A DNA stretch of 41,240 bases from Synechocystis sp. PCC 6714 (GCF_000478825.2 NZ_CP007545.1:1-41240), one strand, 5' to 3'. Shown: positions 33,556-41,240, numbered from the stretch's first letter. Numbers and translations: made by a program. The notes: generated by a model from the letters alone, not told the origin.

Positions 33556-34584
33556 TTAGCGTTCTTCAATGGTTTTGATAGTGACCGACCCCCTAACGTA
33601 TTGGTCTTGGAGGAGGTGGATCGCCGTTTCAATGGGGGCATGGTCGAGGGTGACAAATCCTCCAGCGTGGCGGATGGGGGCAAAGGCAAAGGCGGACTGT
33701 TCCAGCCTTAAAACACTGGGGTCATCAATGGTGAGCTGGCCACTGAGGAAAGTCATGGGTTGGATGTAGTCTTCCAGCAGGTCGGGCGGTTCATCATCGA
33801 GGTAAATGGTGTCAGTGGTAATCACTGCGGGTTCCCCTTCCCGGCCTCGAATGCGATTAACAATGATGGTGCTGTCCGCTTCGGTGCCCACTTTCACCAC
33901 CTGGTCATCCTGAAGTACCAGAAAGCCCTCGCCGTTGGTGGCAATTATCGGGGCCTCTTCTTTGATTGGCGCACGATTCCCCGCCCAAACCCCTTCATAC
34001 TCGGCGTAGATTATTTGGTTGCCCCCCTTACGGTTGTACAGTTCCGTCACTCCACTGGGGGCGGCAATCAGGGCATTGAAGTTTTTCACCAAACCGCCCG
34101 TGTTATTGAGTTGAAAAGTCCAAACGGCGATCGCCACCACAAAGACCATCAACCAATATTCAGCAGCACTGCCGGTGGAAATTCTTAAGTTACGGTTCCC
34201 AGGACAAACACAGCGCACCCCCAACGGGTAAAACATTTCCACCCCCGATTTGGTGAAGCAGTCCAAAAACCAACCGGCGAAGTAGCCGATATTCAGGGCA
34301 TGGACGATTACTAAGGGAATAACCGGCATGGCAAACCAAAGACCATAGGTGACTGTTGCCAAAGTGATGGAAGCTAACAGGGAATGGGTGGCACTGCGAT
34401 GACTAAACCGTTGCTCCAGGGGTCGGGAAATAAAGGGTAAGACTCTCCCGGCCGGTGAAGTGGAAATGTCGATGTCCGGTAACAAGCTGGCGATCGCCCC
34501 AATCAGAATGGGAACCGGGTTGGTGGTTTGGACTGCCATGCCAACGGAAGCCGCCCCTACTAATAAATGGGTAATGGTGAGCAT
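33556..34584 (-). CDS. YdjM-like membrane-bound metal-dependent hydrolase
   Basis: The first 170 residues of this 342-residue protein show the YdjM family signature: MLTITHLLVGAA, LLPDIDISTSPAGR near residue 36, FSHRSATHSLLAS near residue 60, and hydrophobic helices through LNIGYFAGWFLDCFTKSGVEMFYPLG, with conserved His/Asp metal ligands. The C-terminal 170 residues are a soluble domain not recognised. Such proteins are linked to membrane stress and lipid metabolism (E. coli YdjM is LexA-controlled). It overlaps the upstream AAA gene by one base (TGATG), so they are coupled. Confidence 0.78.
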   Translation of the reverse strand: MLTITHLLVGAASVGMAVQTTNPVPILIGAIASLLPDIDISTSPAGRVLPFISRPLEQRFSHRSATHSLLASITLATVTYGLWFAMPVIPLVIVHALNIGYFAGWFLDCFTKSGVEMFYPLGVRCVCPGNRNLRISTGSAAEYWLMVFVVAIAVWTFQLNNTGGLVKNFNALIAAPSGVTELYNRKGGNQIIYAEYEGVWAGNRAPIKEEAPIIATNGEGFLVLQDDQVVKVGTEADSTIIVNRIRGREGEPAVITTDTIYLDDEPPDLLEDYIQPMTFLSGQLTIDDPSVLRLEQSAFAFAPIRHAGGFVTLDHAPIETAIHLLQDQYVRGSVTIKTIEER

Positions 34585-35480
34585 CAGTTGCTAATCCTCC
34601 TCGATTCCTTCGGTAGGTAGTAGGACAAGCGGGCAACCCCCAGGAAAATGGCCCCACCAATGCCCGCCAGAATATAGAGGGATTGATTACCAGTGCCCAG
34701 GCCAATGAAGCGATAGCAGATAAAGACAATGCCCACCAGGAGCAGTAAAGGGGTGATGTCGAAGTATCTGCCATGGTCACCCGCTTCGTTTTGGATGCCC
34801 AAAAAACCTTCCTCGATGGCCCGCTTGGCCAACATAGGATTGCCCCCGGCCCGGCTTTGGAGCTTGGCAATTTGATGGGGCTTTAAATCTGACCCCAGGG
34901 CGATCGCCTCCTTCTCCATCAAGTCCCGGATCTGGTATTCCGCTAGGGGTTTGAGTTCAATGCGGGGGACATAGATAAACAGGTCAGTCCTAGGAGGATT
35001 GGTGGCGGCCAACAGAATGGGAACCCCCACATCCTTGAGCTTTTTGAGCCAAAGCCGAAATTTGACTTCCAAGTAGTGGGCATCGTCAAAGATCAGCACC
35101 GCCCGATTAACGCTGAACCATTGGATTAACTCTTGCTTAAGCACTTCCACTGTTTTGCTCCGACCTTCCAGATTTTTGATATCGACCCCGGCCATGTCGG
35201 CGATCTCCGTTAGTAAGGTCTTGGGAGTGGCCGGTTCAAAGTAGGCACAGGTCACCCCATCCGCTAACAACCGTTCCCACACCCGCCGCACCAAATAGGT
35301 TTTGCCCATACCCTCCCCGGATGTCACCAACACTGAGCGAGCGGAATAAAGGGAATGGAGCAGACCTTCCATCTCCGGTTGCCGATAACAGTTGTTCCCC
35401 TGGGGCTGGACAGATTCCAGATCATCTAGGCCGCGAATTGGCCCTGATTTTTCTGGTAACTCTTCGCCTTCGTAATCCAT
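34584..35480 (-). CDS. Membrane-anchored AAA ATPase (TniB/ORC-like)
   Basis: The 298-residue protein has Walker A VTSGEGMGKTYLVRRVW near residue 56, Walker B RAVLIFDDAHYL near residue 127 and sensor-like ILLAATNPPRTD near residue 154, the pattern of TniB, ExeA and ORC-like ATPases. The C-terminus (residues about 230-285) has two hydrophobic helices, LLLLVGIVFICYRFIGL and LYILAGIGGAIFLGVA, so it is a membrane-bound member, closest in layout to ExeA. It overlaps the HTH gene by 55 bases and the YdjM-like gene by one base. It may work with DNA-binding partners encoded by its neighbours. Confidence 0.78.
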   Translation of the reverse strand: MDYEGEELPEKSGPIRGLDDLESVQPQGNNCYRQPEMEGLLHSLYSARSVLVTSGEGMGKTYLVRRVWERLLADGVTCAYFEPATPKTLLTEIADMAGVDIKNLEGRSKTVEVLKQELIQWFSVNRAVLIFDDAHYLEVKFRLWLKKLKDVGVPILLAATNPPRTDLFIYVPRIELKPLAEYQIRDLMEKEAIALGSDLKPHQIAKLQSRAGGNPMLAKRAIEEGFLGIQNEAGDHGRYFDITPLLLLVGIVFICYRFIGLGTGNQSLYILAGIGGAIFLGVARLSYYLPKESRRISN

Positions 35481-35974
35481 TGGGAAGCCACCACTAAAGG
35501 ATTCTGGGGCTTTGGGGCAATGGCCACCTTGGACTGCTCCACCTGGGCTTGGAGATCCGCCGGTAAATGTTGGGGATTTTTCAGGATTTCAGCGGTTAGT
35601 AAATTCTGGGCAATTAAGATGCCCGCCGCTTGATTTTGGGCCGCCCGGATCAGCTCAGCATGACCCAGTTCCTCGTCCCCTTCTAGGGCATCAAAATTAA
35701 TCACTTCCGCAAACTGTTCTAGTTCCCCTTCATCAGTGACCATGGCCAATTGACCTGGTTTGGGATAATCGGCCATTCTGCCCCCATCACTTATCCAGCG
35801 GTGGAGGTTATCAAGTTCAGCCATTTGTTCATCGGACAAACTGAACAAATCATCAACTTTGTCCAACGAATAGCCTAAATATTTCAGCCGATTGAACACT
35901 GTTGTCCGGGCTACCCCGTAGGATTTTTCCAGTTGTTGTACAACGTCACGTTTGGACTTTCCAGCGATGGACAT
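35426..35974 (-). CDS. HTH DNA-binding protein, relative of the repeat-borne HTH genes
   Basis: The 182-residue product begins MSIAGKSKRDVVQQLEKSYGVARTTVFNRLKYLGYSLDKVDDLFSLSDEQMAELDNLHRWISDGG. The pattern of a short HTH followed by a 'S.eQ...Ldnlh.wi..GG' helix is the same as in the proteins at 6731-7309 and 19194-19760, so the three are probably one family. The middle and end (residues about 90-182) are alanine/glutamine rich and helical. It lies beside an array of TGTCCAA sites and heads the membrane operon, so it likely regulates it. The start at 35974 is the only ATG that keeps the HTH. Confidence 0.75.
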   Translation of the reverse strand: MSIAGKSKRDVVQQLEKSYGVARTTVFNRLKYLGYSLDKVDDLFSLSDEQMAELDNLHRWISDGGRMADYPKPGQLAMVTDEGELEQFAEVINFDALEGDEELGHAELIRAAQNQAAGILIAQNLLTAEILKNPQHLPADLQAQVEQSKVAIAPKPQNPLVVASQWITKAKSYQKNQGQFAA

Positions 35975-36416
35975 TTTTTAAATCTCCCAAATATTTTTTT
36001 GTGGAACTTGTCGTTTAGGGGATTCTATATGACAATTTTTTTCTGTCAAGTCCAACGCTGGACTAAATTTGTCCAACGTAAAGGAGTAAAAATCCAGCGG
36101 CAATCCGCCGGACAAATTGCCCTTTGCCATTGGACAAAATCTTATTTTCGCTGGACAAACGTTGCAAATGTCTAGTGATTTGTCTAACGCTCTTATTGCA
36201 CAAACTGGACAATTCTTCCTTGGTCTTTGGACTGTCCAACGCATCCAGTATTAGTTGGCGGACAACTTCACCTTGTTTATGGGTAGGCCAGTCGTGGGAG
36301 TTAAATTCCATAGTGAACTCCTTAAAATTAATAATTTATATTGTCCAATAGCTAAAGAGAAATGACTACAAAGATTAGAAAATTTAACTTTCTTTAAAGT
36401 TTCCTTAATTTGTCCA
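35860..36416. promoter_or_regulatory. Array of TGTCCAA sites upstream of the membrane operon
   Basis: The core TGTCCA (either orientation) is found at 35860, 36070, 36131, 36152, 36206, 36233, 36342 and 36411, most in the extended form TTGTCCAACG or its complement, plus one-base variants at 36051, 36110, 36181 and 36260. The pair 36131/36152 is 21 bases apart, as in the TGTCCAG array at 6.6-7.1 kb. The sites spread over two small DNA-binding genes and the operon's upstream region. Proposed as operators for the HTH protein encoded next to them. Confidence 0.55.
36063..36311 (-). CDS. Small winged-helix protein
   Basis: The 82-residue product MEFNSHDWPTHKQGEVVRQL ... ILDALDSPKTKEELSSLCNKSVRQITRHLQRLSSENKI looks like a winged-helix domain of the ArsR/MarR size class. 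The C-terminal end (GQFVRRIAAGFLLLYVGQI) is odd and may be out of the natural frame. It lies upstream of, and in the same direction as, the HTH gene and the membrane operon, with a gap of about 90 bases. Many TGTCCA cores fall inside its coding region. Function inferred only from the fold-like pattern. Confidence 0.5.
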   Translation of the reverse strand: MEFNSHDWPTHKQGEVVRQLILDALDSPKTKEELSSLCNKSVRQITRHLQRLSSENKILSNGKGQFVRRIAAGFLLLYVGQI

Positions 36417-36651
36417 CTAACGCTCTGGCAACTCTGTTTAACTGCTGAGTTGATTATTGGGGATGCTATTAAGTGGGGGCTAAAATGTAACGATATTTAT
36501 CAATCTCAGTAGGAAATTTTAGCTAGATAAATCGACCCCAATAATTTTTACTAGGGGTTTTAAAGTTGGCGATCTCCACAAACACCAGTTACGGTTAGGG
36601 GGCTAAAACTGTGTTTATAATGCTGTACCTCCACCAGTTTGGACATCAATA
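36312..36651. other. 340-bp intergenic region between divergent genes
   Basis: No gene is seen. It is AT rich, holds TGTCCA cores at 36342 and 36411, and a TTACTAGGGGTTT copy at 36548. It separates the minus-strand operon from the plus-strand gene at 36652, so promoters for both directions should lie here; none is distinct enough to call. Confidence 0.5.
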
Positions 36652-37005
36652 ATGATTAACCTAGCCATTGAATTAGCCCAACGATTTGGGAATTATTTAA
36701 CCCAGGCTGATTACGACACTGCTTACACTTTGTTAGTCCCGGAACTTCAGCAGCAATATTCATCCCAAACCTTACGGCAAACGGTGGAAGAAATGATTAG
36801 CTATGGTTCTGGCTCCATTGAAAAAGCCACTGTCATAGTGGACTGCCTGTTGACCGAGTGGCAATATCCCACCATGGAAGCTGATGATGTGGTTTGGCTC
36901 TACGTTTCCCTGGAAGGGGAAGATTTTGCCGAAGCTGTGTCGGTGATTGTTCAACACCGGGAGGGAAAATTAGCAATCCGCTGGCTTGAGTGGGGCAGGC
37001 CCTAA
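36652..37005 (+). CDS. Small hypothetical protein
   Basis: The 117-residue protein (MINLAIELAQRFGNYLTQADYDTAYTLLVPELQQQYSSQTLRQTVEEMISYGS ...) ends with VWLYVSLEGEDFAEAVSVIVQHREGKLAIRWLEWGRP. The alternating helix/strand pattern and the final strands resemble an NTF2-like or small cone fold (helices first, then a curved sheet). No motif for catalysis is seen and no homologue is recognised. It is a soluble, acidic protein with an ATG after CAATA and no distinct ribosome site. Confidence 0.65.
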   Translation: MINLAIELAQRFGNYLTQADYDTAYTLLVPELQQQYSSQTLRQTVEEMISYGSGSIEKATVIVDCLLTEWQYPTMEADDVVWLYVSLEGEDFAEAVSVIVQHREGKLAIRWLEWGRP

Positions 37006-37064
37006 TCCGTTTACTCTGAGATCAGAAAGGGAACACTTCCCAAACGGCGATCGCCATTAAATAG

Positions 37065-37277
37065 ATGATTGAATTATTTTTGGTGTTGGCCAAAACCCCA
37101 CCGGCCCAATGCCATCCCAGTTACCCTGACCTTTGCTTACCCATTGGCCGGGACGTTGATTGCTCTGATATTCCCGACAACAAAAAGCCAGTCAGGATTA
37201 CTGGCAAAGATGACCACCGCCTTGATAGGGATAAAGATGGTTGGGGTTGTGAGCTTAAGGACGGCGATCGCCAATAA
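37065..37277 (+). CDS. Excalibur calcium-binding domain protein
   Basis: The 70-residue product carries the Excalibur signature: CHPSYPDLCLPIGRDVDCSDIPDNKKPVRI, then DDHRLDRDKDGWGCE, with three conserved cysteines and the DxDxDGxGC calcium loop. This small domain is found at the surface of many bacteria, often attached to thermonuclease or other secreted proteins. Here it stands alone with only a weak hydrophobic N-terminus (MIELFLVLAKT), so export is unclear. It may be a remnant of a longer gene. Confidence 0.75.
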   Translation: MIELFLVLAKTPPAQCHPSYPDLCLPIGRDVDCSDIPDNKKPVRITGKDDHRLDRDKDGWGCELKDGDRQ

Positions 37278-37545
37278 CCGATATGATTTATCAATCTGTC
37301 CTAAAACAGTACAAATTACACCCTTGAAAATCGTCTTTAACCCTCATATTTGATTTTTCAGGTTAACTACATCATTTTCTTCGGTAAGTCCCCGTATCAG
37401 ACGATTTAGGACATAGCGGCAGTTTTCAGAATTTATCAACTGAGAATAATTAGCAATAGTTTATGTTGAGCGATGGAGAGTTGAAAAAATTCCACGATAG
37501 AATTGGGGTTGTGGAAGTTATTCAATGTTTCCTCAGAATTATTGA

Positions 37546-38112
37546 ATGAAAATTAACCGCCAGGGGCAAGCAAAGGTATTAACTGAGCAGGAACTGCATG
37601 ACCTATTCACCGTTGGCTTGCTCACTCCCCGCGATCGCCTTCTATTTGGTATTTGTCTTTATACTGGTTGCCGCATTGGGGAAGCTTGTTCTCTTGCTTG
37701 GGCTGATGTCACCAGCGATGCCATGACTTTCCGCATTGAAAAAACTAAAACCAAGTCCAGTCGGACTGTGGCCATTTCCCCAGCATTGCAAGCTCTTTTT
37801 GATCAGTACCGGCAAGGCCAACAATTTGTTAGATTTCCCTCTGCCTATGTGTTTCGGGGCAAACGGGCGGGGTCACACCTTCATCCTTCCATGGCCCACA
37901 AGATTTTGAAAGCGGCAACGGATAGAATTGGAGTGAGGGGAGTATCGACCCATTCTTTCCGTCGCACTGCATTAACTATGATGTGTCGCAAGGGCATTAA
38001 TTTGCGGGTTATTCAGAAGATTAGTGGTCACAAGAATTTGAATGTGTTGTCCCATTATCTGGAGGTTTCTGAACAGGAGAAGGAGCAGGCCCTATCTACA
38101 ATCTCGTTTTAG
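37546..38112 (+). CDS. Tyrosine recombinase/integrase, short form
   Basis: The 188-residue protein holds the catalytic domain only: TGCRIGEACSLAW with the first arginine near residue 43, a lysine region (EKTKTKSSRTVAI), HSFRR (histidine and second arginine near residues 136-139), GHKN near residue 162 and SHYL with the nucleophilic tyrosine near residue 171. It lacks the N-terminal arm/SAM-like domain of longer integrases, as in several short cyanobacterial plasmid recombinases. A fragment with the same C-terminus lies at 9424-9795. The ATG at 37546 is not preceded by a clear ribosome site. Confidence 0.88.
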   Translation: MKINRQGQAKVLTEQELHDLFTVGLLTPRDRLLFGICLYTGCRIGEACSLAWADVTSDAMTFRIEKTKTKSSRTVAISPALQALFDQYRQGQQFVRFPSAYVFRGKRAGSHLHPSMAHKILKAATDRIGVRGVSTHSFRRTALTMMCRKGINLRVIQKISGHKNLNVLSHYLEVSEQEKEQALSTISF

Positions 38113-38180
38113 AATTCAGTTAGTTTCCGGTTCCAGCCAATGCTATCATTCGCCATGCCCATCAGATTAACCATGGTCAG

Positions 38181-38504
38181 TTAAGAATTTGCCCTTATTT
38201 TTTTCTGGAATTGGGCCATAATATCTGGAGTCAATTCGTCTTCAGGAGCTACTATTTCCCGTTCTTCTAAGGCTAATTGAATATCTTCTGATTTGGCTAT
38301 ACCTAAATTATTAAGAAGACTAAGAAATGAAGCCTGTTGTTTTTCCATATCTTCAGGTAAAACAGGCTTAACAAAATAGTGCTGGTTAACTTGTTTTGTC
38401 AAGGCATAGACAATATATTGATTTAAGGATACTCCCTCTTGTGAGGCTTGATGGCTTAATTGTTGATGTAAGCTTTCGGGTAATCTTAAGGTTAAACGAC
38501 TCAT
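38181..38504 (-). CDS. Ribbon-helix-helix (HicB-type) antitoxin
   Basis: The 107-residue protein starts MSRLTLRLPESLHQQLSHQASQEGVSLNQYIVYALTK, the RHH motif of the HicB C-terminal/Arc type, and has an acidic C-terminus (LALEEREIVAPEDELTPDIM). It is two bases downstream of the PIN-domain gene in the same orientation, giving the toxin-first order known for COG1569 PIN toxins. Likely autorepressor of the pair. Confidence 0.85.
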   Translation of the reverse strand: MSRLTLRLPESLHQQLSHQASQEGVSLNQYIVYALTKQVNQHYFVKPVLPEDMEKQQASFLSLLNNLGIAKSEDIQLALEEREIVAPEDELTPDIMAQFQKKIRANS

Positions 38505-38506
38505 AT

Positions 38507-38938
38507 TTAATTATTATTGGTCAGTTTTAAAATCAATTCTACAGGGGTAAAAATTTGTAATCCCAAAACCTGTTGGGCACTCCGAAAATCTTTAATGTTT
38601 GAGGTAACGATCACCGCATTGGCATTCATAGCACAGTCAATTATCAAATCATCACCAGGATCTGGGGAAGTAGGCCGCCAAGTAAAATAGATTGTTGTAA
38701 ATTCAGCATGACTTAGTAGTTTTCCTAGCACTGGCTTTAGTGTTTGCCAACGATGGGCTGAAAGTTTACGGGCGAGGACATCTTGATATTCATAGGCGAT
38801 TGCCGTGGAGACATTAACTACAAAAAGTTTGGCTAACCAAGCTTCAATAATTAGTCCTGAAGCACCCCCTTGTTTTGTTAATCCTTCTAAAACTACATTG
38901 GTGTCAATGACTAGGCGGGGGAATACTTGATTTGCCAT
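38507..38938 (-). CDS. PIN-domain toxin (COG1569-like)
   Basis: The 143-residue protein has PIN signature acids: RLVIDTNVVLEGL near residue 12, STAIAYEYQDVL with a glutamate near residue 50, and DPGDDLIIDCAMNANAVIVTSNIKDF near residue 92. This is a presumed Mg2+-dependent RNase. It is followed by an RHH antitoxin gene. The pair lies directly after the intact integrase gene, a common place for addiction modules on plasmids. Confidence 0.87.
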   Translation of the reverse strand: MANQVFPRLVIDTNVVLEGLTKQGGASGLIIEAWLAKLFVVNVSTAIAYEYQDVLARKLSAHRWQTLKPVLGKLLSHAEFTTIYFTWRPTSPDPGDDLIIDCAMNANAVIVTSNIKDFRSAQQVLGLQIFTPVELILKLTNNN

Positions 38939-39212
38939 GACACCACTATAGCACTGTATTTGGTGTTAGATGTTAAGTAGTAACTTCTGCCAAGGATTTT
39001 TTCTGATGGTTGGCGCACCGTTCAGCGGATCTCTATGGCGATCGCCTGATGTCTGTTGTAGCAACCCAGGTAAGCAGGACTAAAAAACCACAATTTACTG
39101 TTATTGGTTTGTTAACATTGCTCAAAAATTCTGTACCCCACTTTTCAGTAGCCTGTTTAGACCGTTTATCTATCGGGTTGTAAGGCAAAATGGCGATCAG
39201 GTTAAATTTTTA
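38939..39212. other. Spacer between the toxin-antitoxin pair and the two-component system
   Basis: No gene is seen in 274 bases. One HIP1 octamer lies near 39038. The toxin-antitoxin promoter should lie within the first 60 bases; the AT-rich tail after the response-regulator stop contains no clear terminator. Confidence 0.4.
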
Positions 39213-39911
39213 TCAATCTATTTCACTAATTAACAATCCTTTTTGAATAGCAAGAACAACAGCCTGGGTACGATCACGCACTTCCAATTTTTGGAGAATG
39301 GCATGTACATGGACTCGAACAGTACCAGGGGCAATGAAAAGGGTATCGGCAATTTCTTGGTTACTTTGACCTTTGACCATCAGACCTAAAATTTCTTGTT
39401 CACGCTTAGTTAGGGCTATTAGCTCATCGGTTTTCTTAGAAAAATCAATATTGTTTCCAAAGGAATCGAGATCAATGGAGTGGGTTTGAAAAGTCGTCTG
39501 AATTTCTTTGGAGGCAACGGCATCCCACCAAGTAGCACCGGCGGCAATGGAACGAATGGCAAGCACCAGAGATTCAGCGGGTATCCCTTTAACACAGTAA
39601 CCTTGGGCTTTTGCTTCTATCAATCGAGCAATTAAAGCGGGTTTGTTATGGGAAGTAAGGGCTAAGACTGGTAGATCGGGGTGTTGTTGTTTAATTTGTT
39701 GACAGGCTTCAATGCCCCCAATGCCAGGTAGGCCAATATCTAGAATTACAATATCAAAAGTCCGTTGATTGACTAGGGCGATCGCCGTTTCACCGTCCTC
39801 TGCTTCGGCCGTGACCTCCAGGGTCGATTCCTGTTTGAGGCGAGTCGATAGCCCCAAACGAAATAATTCATCGTCTTCAACTAGAAGAATGGAGATCGGC
39901 TTCGGGGTCAT
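39213..39911 (-). CDS. NarL/LuxR-family response regulator
   Basis: The 232-residue protein has a receiver domain (SILLVEDDELFRLGL, phospho-acceptor aspartate in FDIVILDIGLPG near residue 58, GYCVKG near residue 108) and a C-terminal LuxR-type HTH (LTKREQEILGLMVKGQSNQEIADTLFIAPGTVRVHVHAILQKL). It overlaps the kinase gene upstream by four bases, so they form a two-component system. The input signal is unknown. Confidence 0.93.
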   Translation of the reverse strand: MTPKPISILLVEDDELFRLGLSTRLKQESTLEVTAEAEDGETAIALVNQRTFDIVILDIGLPGIGGIEACQQIKQQHPDLPVLALTSHNKPALIARLIEAKAQGYCVKGIPAESLVLAIRSIAAGATWWDAVASKEIQTTFQTHSIDLDSFGNNIDFSKKTDELIALTKREQEILGLMVKGQSNQEIADTLFIAPGTVRVHVHAILQKLEVRDRTQAVVLAIQKGLLISEID

Positions 39912-41023
39912 GGGAAATTAAAGGCAGACATCATCAAGGCCTTTTCCTGGAGTTGGGACTGGACAGGTAGGCGAAAAGCAAATATCGCTCCCCTGGTCGG
40001 GCGGGCTTGGGCCCAGATGGCGCCTCCGTGGGCTTCAATAATCTGGCGACTCAGGTACAGTCCTAGTCCTGTTCCTTTGGTTTGACGGTTACTATCTCCT
40101 TGATAAAAACAATCAAATAAATGGGGGATTTCAACGCTGGCAATACCCTGCCCTTGGTCAGCTACTTGCACTATACAATCATTTCCTTTACGTTGAACAA
40201 TCACCTCTACCAAGGTATTTCTCAACGAATGATGAATAGCATTGGCGATCAGGTTACTAAATACTCGCTGTAATTGCAGAACATCGGCCGTAACCGAGCA
40301 AGGCTGGCGAAAGTCTGATTCCCCTTGGTGCAAACGGATACGTACTTGTCTTGAAGCGGCTAATGCTGTGAGTTGCGTGATGGTTTCCTGTGCCAGGGCA
40401 ATAACATCTACTTGAGTTGGGTTAAGGCGCAATCCTTCGGCGTCATTGCGGTAAACATCCATAAGGGTTTCAACCAATTGTAAGGTTGTGCGATGGCTAC
40501 GGGCCATAATGGCGATCGCCCGGTGTTGGGCTGGGGTAACGGGGCCAAACTGTTTAGCATCTAGGGCATTAAGAGTTTCGATCGCCCCTAACAAAGGAGT
40601 TTTAAGATCGTGGGTCAGGGTGGAGACAAAATCTTCCCGCATCCGGGCCAATTGGTCTTGGGCCATGATTTGAGCTTGTTGGTAGGTGATTTCCTTTTCG
40701 TAAAATTGGAGGCGATCGCTCAGCCATCCTGTTACCCCCAGGGCCATGACGGTGATGGTTCGGTTGGCAATCGTTACCGGGGCGATCGGCTCTAGCCCGG
40801 GAATAAACAAATTTAATAGGGTCAAGAGAATGGCGATCATGGTCACCCAGCGGGTGGCCCACCGTCCTAACTTGCGGCTGGCCAATAGCACTGCGCCGAT
40901 GTATAAATAGCCAAAAACATAGGGCGGGGGCGTACTATATTCCAAACAAATTACCACCACAAATAAGGCCACAATTAGCCAAAATGTCCTTTGCCAGTCG
41001 GATTGTAGGGAAAAGATGGGCAT
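39908..41023 (-). CDS. Membrane sensor histidine kinase
   Basis: The 371-residue protein starts with about four hydrophobic helices (FWLIVALFVVVICLEY, GYLYIGAVLLASRKLG, VTMIAILLTLLNLFIPG, ITVMALGVTGWLS) without a large periplasmic domain, then a coiled-coil linker. HisKA has TLTHDLKTPLLGAIETL (histidine near residue 139). HATPase has NLIANAIHHSL, VADQGQGIASVEIPHLFDCFYQ and GTGLGLYLSRQIIEAHGG. Membrane-only sensing suggests a signal within the bilayer or a partner protein. It is translated first and coupled to the response regulator by a four-base overlap. Confidence 0.93.
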   Translation of the reverse strand: MPIFSLQSDWQRTFWLIVALFVVVICLEYSTPPPYVFGYLYIGAVLLASRKLGRWATRWVTMIAILLTLLNLFIPGLEPIAPVTIANRTITVMALGVTGWLSDRLQFYEKEITYQQAQIMAQDQLARMREDFVSTLTHDLKTPLLGAIETLNALDAKQFGPVTPAQHRAIAIMARSHRTTLQLVETLMDVYRNDAEGLRLNPTQVDVIALAQETITQLTALAASRQVRIRLHQGESDFRQPCSVTADVLQLQRVFSNLIANAIHHSLRNTLVEVIVQRKGNDCIVQVADQGQGIASVEIPHLFDCFYQGDSNRQTKGTGLGLYLSRQIIEAHGGAIWAQARPTRGAIFAFRLPVQSQLQEKALMMSAFNFP

Positions 41024-41240
41024 GGGAAATGATCAAAATGATTAAATTTTTTGCATTGACTATTTTTCTCAACCTTGTTTAATTGTCAACTATTTTCAGT
41101 AATGGGAAGGAGTGGTCATTGGGAAATATACCAAATGATATAGATATTTAAAACCCGTCTAAACAATAGAAATAAAACTGTTTAGATAAAGGCGTATATT
41201 TTTGCCATAAACGTGCTTCTATACCTTGTGTTTTTGGAGA
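41024..41240. other. Upstream region of the two-component system
   Basis: 217 AT-rich bases to the end of the window without a gene. The kinase promoter should lie here; no box pair stands out on the minus strand. Confidence 0.4.

Noticed and set aside
34403-34870. 155-codon minus-strand frame between the AAA and YdjM-like genes
   Set aside because: Lies fully over two better-supported genes in another frame, with Pro/Ser/Trp-rich shadow composition.

Overview
The window looks like accessory DNA of a Synechocystis-type cyanobacterium, most likely a large plasmid or a plasmid-derived island. The evidence is the many HIP1 octamers (GCGATCGC), a Kdp cluster in the cyanobacterial order kdpA-B-F-C-D with a kinase-less KdpD, a nickel-resistance cluster laid out like nrsRS/nrsBACD of Synechocystis PCC 6803, and pieces of cyanobacterial plasmid replication genes. 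No rRNA, tRNA or CRISPR array was seen.

Layout. (1) 0-6.3 kb: a possible RCK_C domain gene, then the Kdp potassium pump. (2) 6.5-8.1 kb: left copy of a 1.6-kb direct repeat carrying an HTH gene full of TGTCCAG sites and a small zinc-motif gene. (3) 8.2-9.8 kb: wreckage, namely a frameshifted C-terminal piece of a CyRepA1-type plasmid replication protein abutting the 3' third of a tyrosine recombinase whose intact relative lies at 37.5 kb. (4) 9.8-18.8 kb: a nickel/heavy-metal island (sensor kinase, OmpR-type regulator, RND pump, lysozyme-like protein, His-tailed MFS exporter), with a DUF3368/UPF0175 toxin-antitoxin pair between regulator and pump genes. (5) 18.9-20.6 kb: right copy of the direct repeat, continuing into a C5 DNA methyltransferase and a Rep-like winged-helix protein whose gene contains four iteron-like sites. 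(6) 23-25.8 kb: small regulators, a truncated Rad52/Sak-like fragment, an Rpn-family nuclease gene and a broken small secreted protein. (7) 25.8-29.5 kb: an AAA ATPase plus subtilisin-like protease pair matching the IetAS (Gao_Iet) plasmid-exclusion/anti-phage type, free of HIP1 sites. (8) 30.3-36.3 kb: a tightly coupled minus-strand operon of two DNA-binding proteins, a membrane-anchored AAA ATPase, a YdjM-like membrane hydrolase, a HerA/VirB4-like ATPase, a 33-residue membrane peptide, an HlyD-like adaptor and an exported helical protein. (9) 36.6-41 kb: a hypothetical, an Excalibur-domain protein, an intact tyrosine recombinase, a PIN/RHH toxin-antitoxin pair and a NarL-type two-component system.

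How it fits together. Cargo (potassium uptake, nickel export, defence, toxin-antitoxin pairs) has been assembled on a plasmid backbone. Two short DNA motifs mark the backbone and are absent from the cargo: ACCCCTAGTAA, dispersed about eleven times, and TGTCCA-core arrays, which sit in and around two loci encoding related HTH proteins. The best candidate for an undescribed system is the 30.3-36.3 kb envelope-spanning operon with its TGTCCAA array. The best candidate replication or partition signals are the four 20/21-bp-spaced repeats at 22.51-22.58 kb and the TGTCCAG array.
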